NCBI GenBank assembly: GCA_012972825.1
Contig: JABDHL010000057.1
Coordinates: 1-64,000, forward strand
Reading direction: 5' to 3'
Length of the DNA stretch: 64,000 nucleotides
Source of the DNA: Chlorobiaceae bacterium
GTDB taxonomy: Bacteria; Bacteroidota; Chlorobiia; Chlorobiales; Chlorobiaceae
Shown piece after piece: positions 19,211 through 28,508 of this stretch. Under the pieces are notes generated by a model. It worked only from the letters and a program-made list of their open reading frames with translations, was not told the DNA's origin and made no database searches. A program made the position numbers and the translations under genes. The stretch's first letter is position 1. Every line of letters begins with the position of its first letter.

Positions 19211-19227
19211 CGGATAACAAGAAGATG

Positions 19228-19301
19228 TGGGTCCCGAGGGATTCGAACCCCCGACCTACTGGGTGTAAACCAGTCGCTCTAACCAGCTGAGCTAGGAACC
19301 C
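19228..19301 (-). tRNA. tRNA-Val (anticodon TAC)
   Basis: The minus strand folds into a 74-nt cloverleaf: acceptor GGGTTCC/GGGACCC, D-arm with AGCTCAGCTGGTTAGAGC, anticodon stem-loop ACTGG-TTTACAC-CCAGT with anticodon TAC reading GUA and other valine codons, and T-arm CGGGGGTTCGAATCCCTCG. The discriminator is A and the CCA end is not encoded. A TATATT hexamer about 20 bases upstream is a possible -10 element. Confidence 0.97.
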
Positions 19302-19459
19302 GTCATAAGGCCACAAATGTAATATAATTTCAGGGGAATACAAAAAGAAAACATCCCTGTTTTCATTCGGTCGCTATCAGTTATTTGTAAGCCTTCACTA
19401 AAAAGCATAAATTCACCCCGATAATTAAACCGCAAGCCTGATAATTTTTTTAACTCATT

Positions 19460-20608
19460 ATGAGATCACTAACCATCCTCGGATCTACAGGTTCAATCGG
19501 GCGAAGTACTCTTGATGTCGTCAGGCAGCACCCGGATAAATTCACTATATCCTGCCTTGCAGCCGGCCAGGATGTAAACGTTCTGGCGGAACAGATCAAG
19601 GAGTTCCGTCCTGAAGCGGTTTCTGTCATGGATACAGAATCAGCAATAAAGCTTGAGGCACTGCTTGGGGATTACAAGCCGGATATTTTATACGGTGTTG
19701 AAGGAACCTCCGCAATTGCCGCATCTGATGGAGCTGATATGGTGGTATCCGCCATTGTCGGCGCAGCCGGACTTGTACCGACGGTTAGTGCTATAAAGGC
19801 AGGAAAGCATATTGCCCTGGCAAACAAAGAAACTCTTGTAGTTGCAGGACAACTGGTTTCTGATCTGGTAAAAAAACATAATGTCCGCCTGCTCCCTGTT
19901 GACAGCGAGCACTCGGCAATTTTTCAGTCACTTGAGGGTCACAGGAAAGAAGATGTCGAACGCATCATTCTTACTGCTTCAGGAGGACCGTTCCGCAATA
20001 CTCCTGAAGAAGAGCTGAAAAATGTCAGTCTCGAACAGGCACTGAAACACCCGCAATGGTCAATGGGCGCAAAAATTACCATAGACTCCGCAACAATGAT
20101 GAACAAGGGTCTTGAGGTGATTGAAGCACACTGGCTTTTTAATATGCCCGCTGAAAAAATCGGCGTTGTTGTGCATCCCCAGAGTATCATTCACTCTATG
20201 GTTGAATATATTGATGGCTGTGTCATCGCCCAGCTTGGCGCTCCCGATATGCGCGCACCGATTGCCTACGCCTTATCCTATCCTGAAAGATGCGAAAGCG
20301 GCATCCAGAAACTAGACCTGATCAAGGTCGGAACGCTGACGTTCCAAGACCCGGATATGGTGCGGTTTCCGGCTCTTCGCCTGGCATTTGATGCGTTGAA
20401 AGCCGGCATGACCTATTCTGCTGTCCTCAACGCAGCAAACGAGATAGCCGTAGCTGCTTTTCTCGATAAAAAGATTGGATTTACCGAGATCGCAGCGACC
20501 GTTGAAAAAACCATGCAGGCTCATGTGGCATATACCCCTGTCGAACTTGATGAATATCTTCAGGCTGACCGATGGGCTCGTGAAACCGCACAAAAATTTA
20601 TTGCTTAA
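19460..20608 (+). CDS. dxr: 1-deoxy-D-xylulose 5-phosphate reductoisomerase
   Basis: Second enzyme of the MEP isoprenoid pathway (DXP to MEP with NADPH), feeding carotenoids, bacteriochlorophyll tails and quinones. The 382-residue protein has the NADPH motif GSTGSIG at 7-13, the ALANKETLV segment near 120, the metal-binding [10 protein letters not shown] near 150 and the ASGGPFRN loop near 175, followed by [14 protein letters not shown]. Full family length. ATG at 19460; a terminator separates it from rseP. Confidence 0.97.
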   Translation: MRSLTILGSTGSIGRSTLDVVRQHPDKFTISCLAAGQDVNVLAEQIKEFRPEAVSVMDTESAIKLEALLGDYKPDILYGVEGTSAIAASDGADMVVSAIVGAAGLVPTVSAIKAGKHIALANKETLVVAGQLVSDLVKKHNVRLLPVDSEHSAIFQSLEGHRKEDVERIILTASGGPFRNTPEEELKNVSLEQALKHPQWSMGAKITIDSATMMNKGLEVIEAHWLFNMPAEKIGVVVHPQSIIHSMVEYIDGCVIAQLGAPDMRAPIAYALSYPERCESGIQKLDLIKVGTLTFQDPDMVRFPALRLAFDALKAGMTYSAVLNAANEIAVAAFLDKKIGFTEIAATVEKTMQAHVAYTPVELDEYLQADRWARETAQKFIA

Positions 20609-20627
20609 ACCTGTAAACCAACCTGAA

Positions 20628-20670
20628 AAAGAAGCTGTAAGCTGTTACAGCGGCTTTACCACTTTTTTTT
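20628..20670 (+). terminator. intrinsic terminator after dxr
   Basis: A 7-bp stem GCTGTAA/TTACAGC (20634-20640 and 20645-20651) with a 4-base loop is extended by AAAG/CTTT beyond an internal mismatch, and is followed by ACCAC and then eight T bases (20663-20670). It lies in the 81-bp gap between dxr and rseP and would reduce, perhaps not abolish, read-through. Confidence 0.65.
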
Positions 20671-20689
20671 ACTGAAACGAAGGATTGTT

Positions 20690-22051
20690 ATGGATTTTCT
20701 CAGTTCGACATTTTTTTTCATTGTTGCCATTTTTATTCTTGTCACTGCGCATGAACTCGGGCATTTTCTGACCGCAAAACTGTTCGGCATGAGGGTTGAC
20801 AAATTTTACATCGGTTTTGACTTCTATAATCTGAGATTCTGGAAAAAGAAGATCGGCGAAACCGAATATGGCGTCGGCGTTTTTCCTCTAGGCGGTTATG
20901 TCAAAATAGCAGGCATGGTTGACGAAAGTCTCGACACCAATTTTCAGAGCTCAGCGCTGCAGCCATGGGAGTTCAGGGCAAAACCCGCCTGGCAGCGCCT
21001 CATTGTTCTTGCTGGAGGAGTAACGATGAATCTGATTCTTGCCGCTGTGATCTTCATCAGCATAACTCTTGTTCTTGGTGAGCCTCGGACAAGCCTCAAT
21101 AATCCGGCATTTGTTGAAAAGGGATCGGTCTTTGAAACAATGGGCATGAAAACCGGCGACCAGATTTTGCTTGCAAACGGAAAGTCACTCGCAAGCTGGG
21201 AAGAAGCACTGGATCCCGAACTCTTTACCGCAAAATCACTCAAATACACCATTCGTCGCAATGGTAAAACCATCACCCTTGATGCACCTTCGAACATCAT
21301 GTCGAGGGTAAACGATAATCGCAGTCTTGGCATACGACCGACCATACCGCCGGTCATTGACGAAGCTCTTGCAAATCAACCCGCCCGGCAGGCCGGCATT
21401 AAATCCGGCGGACTTATTACGGCAATCGACGGCAATACAGTCTCCGACTGGACGGAAGTAGTGGGTATTATCTCCTCACATGCAGCGAAACCTATCACTC
21501 TGACATGGCAATACCTCGAACCTGTTTCAGGTCGCAAAATCACTGCAGAAAACCTACTTTCTGAAGGCAAAACGTTTATCACCACTGTTGTGCCAAGCAA
21601 AGCTGGTAAAATCGGAATTTCGCTGAAACAGACAATTGTGACCGACCGAAGAAAACTTGGTGTCGGCGGCGCCATACTGAGCGGAATTGGCCAGACCTGG
21701 AAAATGAGTGCCATGACAGTACAGGGATTCGTAAAAATTTTAACCGGCCAGGAGGATTTCAGGAAGTCAGTCGGAGGCCCGATCAAAATAGCTAAAATAG
21801 CAAGCCAGAGCGCTGGGCAGGGGCCGGTAAGCTTTCTCTATTTTCTGGCTATGCTCTCTATTTCTCTCGCGATCATCAATATTCTTCCAGTTCCGGCACT
21901 TGATGGAGGTCAGTTTATGCTGAATGCTGTTGAAGGTGTGATCCGGAAAGAGATTCCCATTGAGATCAAAATGCGTATTCAACAGGTCGGTATGGCCTTG
22001 CTCCTTGCGCTTTTTGCATACATTCTTATCAATGACCTTTTTAATTTCTGA
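20690..22051 (+). CDS. rseP: site-2 intramembrane zinc protease RseP
   Basis: Intramembrane metalloprotease that cleaves anti-sigma factors and signal-peptide remnants. The 453-residue protein has the zinc motif HELGH at 21-25 inside the first membrane helix, two PDZ-like domains in the periplasmic part (about residues 125-200 and 215-290), and the conserved C-terminal membrane motif [12 protein letters not shown]. Chlorobi keep it directly after dxr, a common bacterial pairing. ATG at 20690. Confidence 0.95.
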   Translation: MDFLSSTFFFIVAIFILVTAHELGHFLTAKLFGMRVDKFYIGFDFYNLRFWKKKIGETEYGVGVFPLGGYVKIAGMVDESLDTNFQSSALQPWEFRAKPAWQRLIVLAGGVTMNLILAAVIFISITLVLGEPRTSLNNPAFVEKGSVFETMGMKTGDQILLANGKSLASWEEALDPELFTAKSLKYTIRRNGKTITLDAPSNIMSRVNDNRSLGIRPTIPPVIDEALANQPARQAGIKSGGLITAIDGNTVSDWTEVVGIISSHAAKPITLTWQYLEPVSGRKITAENLLSEGKTFITTVVPSKAGKIGISLKQTIVTDRRKLGVGGAILSGIGQTWKMSAMTVQGFVKILTGQEDFRKSVGGPIKIAKIASQSAGQGPVSFLYFLAMLSISLAIINILPVPALDGGQFMLNAVEGVIRKEIPIEIKMRIQQVGMALLLALFAYILINDLFNF

Positions 22052-22069
22052 GGCTGACGCCCTGAATCA

Positions 22070-23143
22070 ATGCTTGAGAAACTGCACTCCATAAAAGAAA
22101 AACATCTCGATCTTGAACAGCTGCTTGCTGACCCGAAAGCAGCAGCCGATCAAGCCCGCTTCAGAAAACTAAACAAGGAGTACAGCGACCTTAAGGAAAT
22201 TGTACAGGCCTATGACCGTTACGCTCAGGCAAGAAGTGAGCTTGATGAATCACTCCATCTGATGAAAATTGAGACCGATCAGGAGATGAAGGAACTCGTG
22301 GAGGCTGAAATTAATGCGCTGCAGAAAAAACTGCCTGATCTTGAACAGAAGTTAAAAATACTCCTGCTGCCAAAAGATGAGGCAGATTCTCGTAATGTGA
22401 TTATAGAAATCAGGGCCGGAACAGGCGGAGAGGAAGCCGCACTTTTTGCAGCTGATCTGACGAGAATGTACCAGCGATATGCTGAAAAACAGGCCTGGCA
22501 GTGCGAGGTGCTCCATTTTAATGAAAGTTCCATGCCCGGCGGATTCCGCGAGATAACTCTCGGCGTGAGCGGACACGATGTTTATGGTACCATGAAATAT
22601 GAAAGCGGCGTCCATCGCGTACAGCGAGTTCCAGACACTGAAACGCAGGGGCGTATCCATACCTCAGCGGTCAGCGTGGCAGTCCTGCCGGAAGCCGAGG
22701 AGGTGGATGTAGAGATCCGCAGGGAAGATCTGCGTTTCGATACCTACCGAAGCGGAGGAAAGGGGGGCCAGAACGTCAATAAAGTTGAAACCGCGGTACG
22801 AATCACCCATATGCCGAGCGGGATTGTTTCGGCCTGTCAGGAAGAACGCTCCCAGCTGCAGAACAAGGAACGAGCCATGAAAATGCTCCGTACGAAACTT
22901 TATGACATCCAGCTTGCCGAACAGCAGCAGCAAAGAGCCGATTTGCGCCGATCGATGGTAACCACCGGAGACCGGAGTGCCAAAATCCGAACCTACAACT
23001 ACCCGCAATCGCGTGTAACTGACCACCGTATCGGCTTTACAAGCCATGCTCTTCCCCAGATTCTGCAGGGAGACCTGCAGGATATTATTGACGCACTAAA
23101 AATGCATGACCAGGCTGAACGTCTTCAGGCTGAACTACTGTAA
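22070..23143 (+). CDS. prfA: peptide chain release factor 1
   Basis: Recognises UAA and UAG stop codons and triggers peptide release. The 357-residue protein has the GGQ motif at 232-234 in [11 protein letters not shown] and the tripeptide anticodon region at 188-190. This reads PDT here, whereas PAT or PVT is the usual RF1 tripeptide; the flanking [10 protein letters not shown] is standard and identifies RF1 rather than RF2. It starts 18 bp after the rseP stop. Confidence 0.95.
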   Translation: MLEKLHSIKEKHLDLEQLLADPKAAADQARFRKLNKEYSDLKEIVQAYDRYAQARSELDESLHLMKIETDQEMKELVEAEINALQKKLPDLEQKLKILLLPKDEADSRNVIIEIRAGTGGEEAALFAADLTRMYQRYAEKQAWQCEVLHFNESSMPGGFREITLGVSGHDVYGTMKYESGVHRVQRVPDTETQGRIHTSAVSVAVLPEAEEVDVEIRREDLRFDTYRSGGKGGQNVNKVETAVRITHMPSGIVSACQEERSQLQNKERAMKMLRTKLYDIQLAEQQQQRADLRRSMVTTGDRSAKIRTYNYPQSRVTDHRIGFTSHALPQILQGDLQDIIDALKMHDQAERLQAELL

Positions 23144-23149
23144 TCAGGC

Positions 23150-23232
23150 AATCTTCCATAAAGCGATCTTTTGAAAGGATTGGTTTTCACAGATTCTCTT
23201 TATATTTGTCAGTTACAATCGCATGGAAGATT
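23150..23232. repeat. inverted repeat between prfA and the SRPBCC gene
   Basis: AATCTTCCAT (23150-23159) and ATGGAAGATT (23223-23232) are perfect complements; inside them GCGAT (23163-23167) and ATCGC (23218-23222) extend the stem to 15 bp with a three-base bulge. The loop is about 50 bases and includes AT-rich sequence. It starts 6 bases after the prfA stop. It is not followed by a T-run. Confidence 0.55.
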
Positions 23233-23275
23233 TTCCAGCCCTCTCCAATAAAAAGAAACCTATGGAACGCTGCCA

Positions 23276-23887
23276 ATGGAAATGCATGCTACAGGAGTAA
23301 GCAAGGGAGAGTGGATATTCTTTGCTGAATTTAACCGGACTGCAACCTATCTTTCTGATCTCAAAAAAATATTAGGGTTCAACCCTTTCTGCCACAGTGT
23401 AGAATTAACCGACACTGAAAATGTCTATAAGTGGAATTTTCGGGTAACTGATCCGCAGAACAACCCTTTTGATATCGTCTTTTTTGTTGAACAGTCTGAA
23501 GAACTGCAGGTAGAGCTTCCTGACCACATCGAATGCGCTGACCCTGACGATCTCACCGATGAAATGATCAAAAGCTATACTGTCCGCAAAAAAGTTCGCT
23601 GGAAGCACCACCCTGTAGGCCGTAAAATTTCCGATCCTACAAAATATCTTTTTGAAGGAAAAGTCTCTGGAGATATGGATATTCATCGCGAAGGAGACAA
23701 CAAAACCAAGGTTCACTTCGAGTTAAGAGTCGATGTCCGTTTTCTCCTTTATCCTGCATTCAGGATCGTTCCCAAAAAAATTGTCCGAACAATGGTCAAT
23801 GGGGGGATGACGTTTATTATGCAGACTGCTACAAACAGTATGTTTCACTCCATGTCCAAAGATTTCTGCAAAATTCATAAGATCTGA
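23276..23887 (+). CDS. SRPBCC/DUF1997-like protein
   Basis: A 203-residue soluble protein without signal peptide. The pattern of alternating strands (EWIFFAEFNRTATYLSDLKK, then YKWNFRVTDPQNNPFDIVFF, then VSGDMDIHREGDNKTKVHFE) and a long C-terminal helix (MVNGGMTFIMQTATNSMFHSM) fits an SRPBCC/START helix-grip fold and recalls DUF1997 proteins of phototrophs. This is inferred from pattern only. A binding pocket for a hydrophobic ligand would be expected. It is followed by a nitroreductase gene after 14 bp, suggesting a two-gene unit. Confidence 0.6.
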   Translation: MEMHATGVSKGEWIFFAEFNRTATYLSDLKKILGFNPFCHSVELTDTENVYKWNFRVTDPQNNPFDIVFFVEQSEELQVELPDHIECADPDDLTDEMIKSYTVRKKVRWKHHPVGRKISDPTKYLFEGKVSGDMDIHREGDNKTKVHFELRVDVRFLLYPAFRIVPKKIVRTMVNGGMTFIMQTATNSMFHSMSKDFCKIHKI

Positions 23888-23901
23888 AAAAAGGAAGTAC
23901 T

Positions 23902-24417
23902 ATGGACTTTTACGACCTTGTCATCAAGCGTTGCAGCATCCGCAGCTTTGAACGGCACAGAACTATTCCCGAAGAGGTTCTCAACAGAATCCTCAACGCA
24001 GGAAGAATGGCGCCTTCGGCCAGTAATCTTCAGCCATGGCGATTGCATGTGATCAGATCGCAGGAAATACTCGAAAAGATCTACCCTTGTTATAAGCGTG
24101 ACTGGATACAGAGCGCACCCTGCCTCCTTATTGTTTCAGGCGATCGGGACGACGCATGGGTGCGACGTCTCGACAACTACAACTCAATCGAAACCGATCT
24201 TACAATCGTCATGGATCACCTGATTCTTGCTGCAACGTGGGAAGGGTTGGGAACCTGCTGGATTGCAGCTTTCGACCCTGAGATTATTCGTAAAGCGCTG
24301 CAACTCGATTCCAATATTGAGATTTTTGCATTGACGCCCCTTGGGTATGCAACTCCGGATGCACTCACCTCAACGAAAAAGCGCAAAGCTCTTGAAGAAA
24401 TAACATCCTATTATTGA
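23902..24417 (+). CDS. nitroreductase family flavoprotein
   Basis: A 171-residue FMN-dependent oxidoreductase of the nitroreductase superfamily. It begins with the family signature IKRCSIRSFERHRTIPEEVL near residues 7-27, has RMAPSASNLQPWRL for FMN binding near 36, and the WEGLGTCWIAAFD segment near 112 plus the C-terminal GYATPD motif. The physiological substrate cannot be told; members reduce quinones, nitro groups or flavins. AAGGAAG precedes the ATG. It lies 14 bp after the SRPBCC-like gene. Confidence 0.85.
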   Translation: MDFYDLVIKRCSIRSFERHRTIPEEVLNRILNAGRMAPSASNLQPWRLHVIRSQEILEKIYPCYKRDWIQSAPCLLIVSGDRDDAWVRRLDNYNSIETDLTIVMDHLILAATWEGLGTCWIAAFDPEIIRKALQLDSNIEIFALTPLGYATPDALTSTKKRKALEEITSYY

Positions 24418-24429
24418 TTGGACATAGGG

Positions 24430-24458
24430 CCTATAAGACTAATACGACCTATAAGACT
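24430..24458 (+). repeat. short direct repeat CCTATAAGACT
   Basis: The 11-mer CCTATAAGACT occurs at 24430-24440 and 24448-24458, an 18-bp period. The second copy runs into a small hairpin AGACTT/AAGTCT (24453-24472). It lies in the 137-bp gap before iorA. It might be a copy of a dispersed short repeat or a terminator of the nitroreductase gene. Confidence 0.6.
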
Positions 24459-24554
24459 TATAAAAAAAGTCTCCCCTTCTCCTCCTCTCAGGTTGATTTC
24501 ATTGGCATTGAAAGAAATAATTGCTGATCTTTGGGAGGGAAAACTTTTTATTGC

Positions 24555-26156
24555 ATGAACAAACAACTTTTACTGGGAGCTGAAGCAATTGCTCTCGGTG
24601 CCCTTGACGCAGGAATATCAGGCGTCTACGCCTATCCGGGAACCCCCTCGACCGAAATCACCGAATACATCCAGAAAAACTATGCCGACCGGTTACCCCC
24701 GGTTCGTTCTTCCTGGTCAGCCAACGAAAAGACTGCCTATGAGGCGGCTCTCGGCATGTCCTATGCTGGAAAACGAAGCCTTGTGTGCATGAAGCATGTC
24801 GGTCTGAATGTGGCGGCTGATGCATTCATAAACTCTGCCATTACAGGAGTCAACGGTGGGCTTGTCGCAGCGGTAGCTGATGACCCCTCAATGCATTCGT
24901 CTCAAAACGAGCAGGACAGCCGGGCATACGGCAAATTTGCCATGCTGCCGGTCCTTGAGCCCTCTTCACAACAGGATCTGTACACTGCCACCAGAGAGGC
25001 TTTTGACCTCTCTGAATCCATCAGGCTTCCGGTGCTGCTCCGGCTTACCACAAGGCTTGCACATTCGCGTGCAGGAGTTGAGTGTAAAAGCGCACGCATG
25101 CAGAACCAACTCCATGCCATCTATGCTCCTGAACAGTTTGTACTGATTCCGCAGAATGCCCGTCGTCAGTACAATGTGTTACTTGGGCTGCAGGATAAAC
25201 TAGAACACCTTTCAGAACAGTCATGGCTTAACCGGCTTATCGCAGGAACAGGTTCCCATGGGGTTGTTGCCTTCGGCATTGCCTTCAACTATATAATGGA
25301 GGTACGCCAGACGTTTGGACTGAGCTTTCCTGTCCTTCAGATCGGACAGTATCCGCTTCCGAGGAAACTTGTAGAAAGCCTTTTCAAATCCTGCGAGACC
25401 ATTCTTGTCGCCGAAGAGGGTTACCCTGTCTACGAAGAGCTGCTGAGAGGTTATTTTGGCAGAGAGACCATTATGGGGCGTATGGATGGAACTTTGCCTC
25501 GAGCAGGAGAACTCAATGCTGACATTATCGCCAGGGGACTTGGTCTTGAAGCAAAAGCAGTAATGCCGGTTCCGGATATTGTTGTTCATCGGCCACCGGC
25601 TCTCTGCAAGGGGTGCGGCCACCGTGATCTTTACGATGCACTTAACACGGTTATGAGGTCATTTGACGATCACCATGTTTTTTCAGACATCGGCTGCTAC
25701 ACACTTGGCGCACTCGAGCCATTCAATGCCATTCATACCTGCGTCGATATGGGCGCATCCATAACTATGGCGAAAGGTGCCGCCGATGCAGGGCTCAGAC
25801 CGGCAGTATCGGTGATTGGTGATTCGACGTTCACGCACTCCGGTATGACCGGCCTGCTTGACGCCATTAACGACCGGTCACCACTCACTGTTATCATCGC
25901 GGATAATGACACCACCGCTATGACCGGCGGCCAGCAATCGTCTGCAACCGGCTCAAGACTTTTGAATATATGCAGGGGGCTCGGCGTTGAGGAACAGCAT
26001 CTTAGAACCATCATACCGCTGAAATCAAATCTCGAAGAAAACATAAGAGTTCTCAAAGAGGAAATTACCTACGAAGGGTTATCGGTGGTGATTGCGCAAC
26101 GCGAATGTATTGAAACCGCAGCACGAAAAAAACGAAGCAAGGTATCCGGCACGTAA
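24555..26156 (+). CDS. iorA: indolepyruvate ferredoxin oxidoreductase, alpha subunit
   Basis: Thiamine-diphosphate enzyme that interconverts aryl pyruvates and arylacetyl-CoA plus CO2 with ferredoxin. The 533-residue protein has the N-terminal pyrimidine-binding part (GVYAYPGTPSTEITEY near residue 23) and the C-terminal ThDP-binding part (PPALCKGCGHRDLYDAL, GDSTFTHSGMTGLLDA, IADNDTTAMTGGQ). It ends at RECIETAARKKRSK and lacks the C-terminal two-cluster ferredoxin domain that typical IorA proteins of about 600-650 residues carry. ATG at 24555 has GGGAGGG some 15 bases upstream; a TTG at 24531 is unlikely. First gene of a five-gene operon. Confidence 0.93.
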   Translation: MNKQLLLGAEAIALGALDAGISGVYAYPGTPSTEITEYIQKNYADRLPPVRSSWSANEKTAYEAALGMSYAGKRSLVCMKHVGLNVAADAFINSAITGVNGGLVAAVADDPSMHSSQNEQDSRAYGKFAMLPVLEPSSQQDLYTATREAFDLSESIRLPVLLRLTTRLAHSRAGVECKSARMQNQLHAIYAPEQFVLIPQNARRQYNVLLGLQDKLEHLSEQSWLNRLIAGTGSHGVVAFGIAFNYIMEVRQTFGLSFPVLQIGQYPLPRKLVESLFKSCETILVAEEGYPVYEELLRGYFGRETIMGRMDGTLPRAGELNADIIARGLGLEAKAVMPVPDIVVHRPPALCKGCGHRDLYDALNTVMRSFDDHHVFSDIGCYTLGALEPFNAIHTCVDMGASITMAKGAADAGLRPAVSVIGDSTFTHSGMTGLLDAINDRSPLTVIIADNDTTAMTGGQQSSATGSRLLNICRGLGVEEQHLRTIIPLKSNLEENIRVLKEEITYEGLSVVIAQRECIETAARKKRSKVSGT

Positions 26157-26165
26157 CAACATATT

Positions 26166-26756
26166 ATGCAGAGCAACATTATTCTTGCAGGAGTCGGCGG
26201 ACAGGGAATACTCACTATTGCGGCAGTAATCGACCGGGCTACCCTGCAAAGCGGCCTCACCATCCGTCAGACAGAAGTGCACGGTATGAGCCAGCGTGGC
26301 GGAGCTGTGCAGTCACATCTCCGGATATCAAACAGGGAGATTTATTCTGATCTTATCGCTGAAGGAACCGCAAACCTGATTCTTTCAGTGGAACCTCTGG
26401 AAGCGCTTCGCTACCTGCCGTTTCTTTCTCCCGAAGGCATGGTTATAACATCTATCGACCCATTTATCAATATTGAGAACTACCCGTCAATTGAAGATAT
26501 ACTCACTGAACTGCACCGCACAAACCGGCCAATTCTGGTAAACGCGACAGAACTTGCCCGTGAGGCCGGCAATTCAAGAACATCCAACATGGTGATGCTT
26601 GGTGCCGCCTCAAGGAACATCGGCATTGACGAAAAACAGCTTGAAGCGGCTATCGGGGAGCTTTTTCATGGAAAAGGCTCTGATATTGCTGCCGTCAACA
26701 TCAAAGCATTCAGAAAGGGACAAGAATTATCTCAAACTCAAGCGACAGCGACATGA
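26166..26756 (+). CDS. iorB: indolepyruvate ferredoxin oxidoreductase, beta subunit
   Basis: The gamma/beta-type subunit (196 residues) that completes the IorAB enzyme. It has the family's start [20 protein letters not shown], the [18 protein letters not shown] motif near 38-55 and a [11 protein letters not shown] segment. It begins 9 bp after iorA and its stop overlaps the start of paaK by four bases (ATGA at 26753-26756), so the enzyme is translationally linked to the CoA ligase. Confidence 0.93.
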   Translation: MQSNIILAGVGGQGILTIAAVIDRATLQSGLTIRQTEVHGMSQRGGAVQSHLRISNREIYSDLIAEGTANLILSVEPLEALRYLPFLSPEGMVITSIDPFINIENYPSIEDILTELHRTNRPILVNATELAREAGNSRTSNMVMLGAASRNIGIDEKQLEAAIGELFHGKGSDIAAVNIKAFRKGQELSQTQATAT

Positions 26757-28054
26757 TCTGGAATGAGCATTACGAATGCATGGAGCGGGAAAAGCTCCTG
26801 AAGCTTCAGGGTATACGGTTGAAGGAAATGGTGAAACGTGTCTATGACACGGTTCCGTACTACCGCAAAAAGCTTCAGGACAAGGGGATCGAACCTGACG
26901 ACATCAAAGGAATGGATGACCTGAAAACACTCCCCTTCACAACAAAACAGGATCTCCGCGACAACTACCCCTTCGGACTTTTTGCCGTGCCTCAGCCGGA
27001 TATTGTTCGATTTCATGCATCGAGCGGCACCACCGGAAAACCGACAGTCGTCGGATACACGCATAACGACATTCAAATGTGGAGTGAAGTTGTTGCCCGT
27101 TCGCTCACCATGGCTGGCGTTACCAAAGCTGATATCATTCAGGTTGCCTATGGCTACGGGCTCTTTACCGGAGGCCTTGGCCTCCACTATGGGGCGGAAA
27201 AAGTAGGGGCATCAGTCGTTCCAATCTCAGGCGGCAACACAAAAAAACAACTCCAGCTCATTGAAGATTTTGGTTCTACCGTCCTTGCATGCACTCCTTC
27301 CTATGCGGCTTTTATTGGAGAATCCCTTGTCGAAGAAAAAATTGACCCGAACAAGATAAAACTCAAAGCCGGTGTGTTCGGGGCCGAACCATGGACACAG
27401 GAGATGCGCATGCAAATTGAGCAGGTGCTTGGTATAAAAGCTTACGACATCTACGGTCTGACTGAAATCATCGGTCCTGGCGTCTCGATGGAATGCCAAT
27501 TTCAGCACGGCATGCATATTTTTGAAGACCATTTTATCCCAGAAATTATCAACCCCGATACCTGCGAAGTACTCCCTTATGGTGAACTGGGAGAATTGGT
27601 ATTCACACCGGCAACCAAAGAAGCAATGCCGCTTATCCGCTACAGGACACGCGACCTGACCCGCATTCATGCCGAAAAGTGCGAGTGCGGCCGGACTCTT
27701 GTGCGCATGGAAAAATGCGTGGGACGTTCGGACGACATGCTCATTATCAGGGGAGTCAATGTTTTCCCATCACAAGTGGAGTCGGTACTGCTTGAAATGA
27801 GTGAAACAAAACCTCACTATCTGATTGTTGTCGACCGTGAAAACAATCTCGACATTATGGAAATCCAGGTGGAAATTGAAGAAGAGTTCTTTTCCGATGA
27901 AGTGAAAGAGCTGGAAGGACTGCGACAGCGTATCAAAGCCAATATTGCCAGCACCCTCGGCATCAGCACCAGTATCAGGCTGGTCGAACCCGGAACAATC
28001 GAGCGCAGCATGGGCAAGGCAAAACGGGTAATCGACAAACGAAACTTACATTAA
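26753..28054 (+). CDS. paaK: phenylacetate-CoA ligase
   Basis: AMP-forming ligase that activates aryl acetates (phenylacetate, indoleacetate) to CoA thioesters, or makes use of them in reverse with the Ior enzyme. The 433-residue protein has the AMP-binding motif [14 protein letters not shown] near residue 90, [22 protein letters not shown] near 232 and the C-terminal hinge [20 protein letters not shown]. Length is normal for the PaaK family. It directly follows iorB and precedes an ACT-domain gene. Confidence 0.94.
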   Translation: MIWNEHYECMEREKLLKLQGIRLKEMVKRVYDTVPYYRKKLQDKGIEPDDIKGMDDLKTLPFTTKQDLRDNYPFGLFAVPQPDIVRFHASSGTTGKPTVVGYTHNDIQMWSEVVARSLTMAGVTKADIIQVAYGYGLFTGGLGLHYGAEKVGASVVPISGGNTKKQLQLIEDFGSTVLACTPSYAAFIGESLVEEKIDPNKIKLKAGVFGAEPWTQEMRMQIEQVLGIKAYDIYGLTEIIGPGVSMECQFQHGMHIFEDHFIPEIINPDTCEVLPYGELGELVFTPATKEAMPLIRYRTRDLTRIHAEKCECGRTLVRMEKCVGRSDDMLIIRGVNVFPSQVESVLLEMSETKPHYLIVVDRENNLDIMEIQVEIEEEFFSDEVKELEGLRQRIKANIASTLGISTSIRLVEPGTIERSMGKAKRVIDKRNLH

Positions 28055-28065
28055 CAGGAGGAACT

Positions 28066-28494
28066 ATGATTATCAAGCAATTGTCGGTGTTTCTCGAAAA
28101 CAAAACCGGAAGGCTGACTGAACTGACAGGAATTCTTGCTGACAACGACATCAACATCTCAGCCTTCAGCATTGCCGATACGGCTGATTACGGTATTCTG
28201 CGCATGATTGTAGGCAGACCTGAACTTGCCGCAGAGGTGCTTAAAAAAAATGGGTTTACCGTAAAAATTACCGACGTTGTCGGCATGATTATTCCTCACA
28301 GACCCGGAGGGCTGCACAAGGCGCTCCAGATCATTTCAGACAACAATGTCGCCATAGACTACATGTATGCCTTCGCTTCCGGGGATTGCAAGGCTACGGT
28401 TGTTATCAGGGCGGAATCCCTCGATAAAATTATTGATGTCCTGCAGGGGCATAAAATGGAGCTCCTCAAGAAAGGGGATGTCTATCAGGTGTAA
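28066..28494 (+). CDS. ACT-domain regulatory protein
   Basis: A 142-residue protein made of two ACT domains (about residues 1-70 and 70-142): each begins with a QLSVFLENKTGRLTELTGIL- or RPGGLHKALQII-like strand-helix unit. ACT domains bind amino acids, so it may sense an aromatic amino acid and control the neighbouring enzymes; such stand-alone ACT proteins are commonly beside paaK in anaerobes. It has an excellent AGGAGG six bases before the ATG and starts 11 bp after paaK. Confidence 0.9.
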   Translation: MIIKQLSVFLENKTGRLTELTGILADNDINISAFSIADTADYGILRMIVGRPELAAEVLKKNGFTVKITDVVGMIIPHRPGGLHKALQIISDNNVAIDYMYAFASGDCKATVVIRAESLDKIIDVLQGHKMELLKKGDVYQV

Positions 28495-28508
28495 CAATCT
28501 ATACTGTA

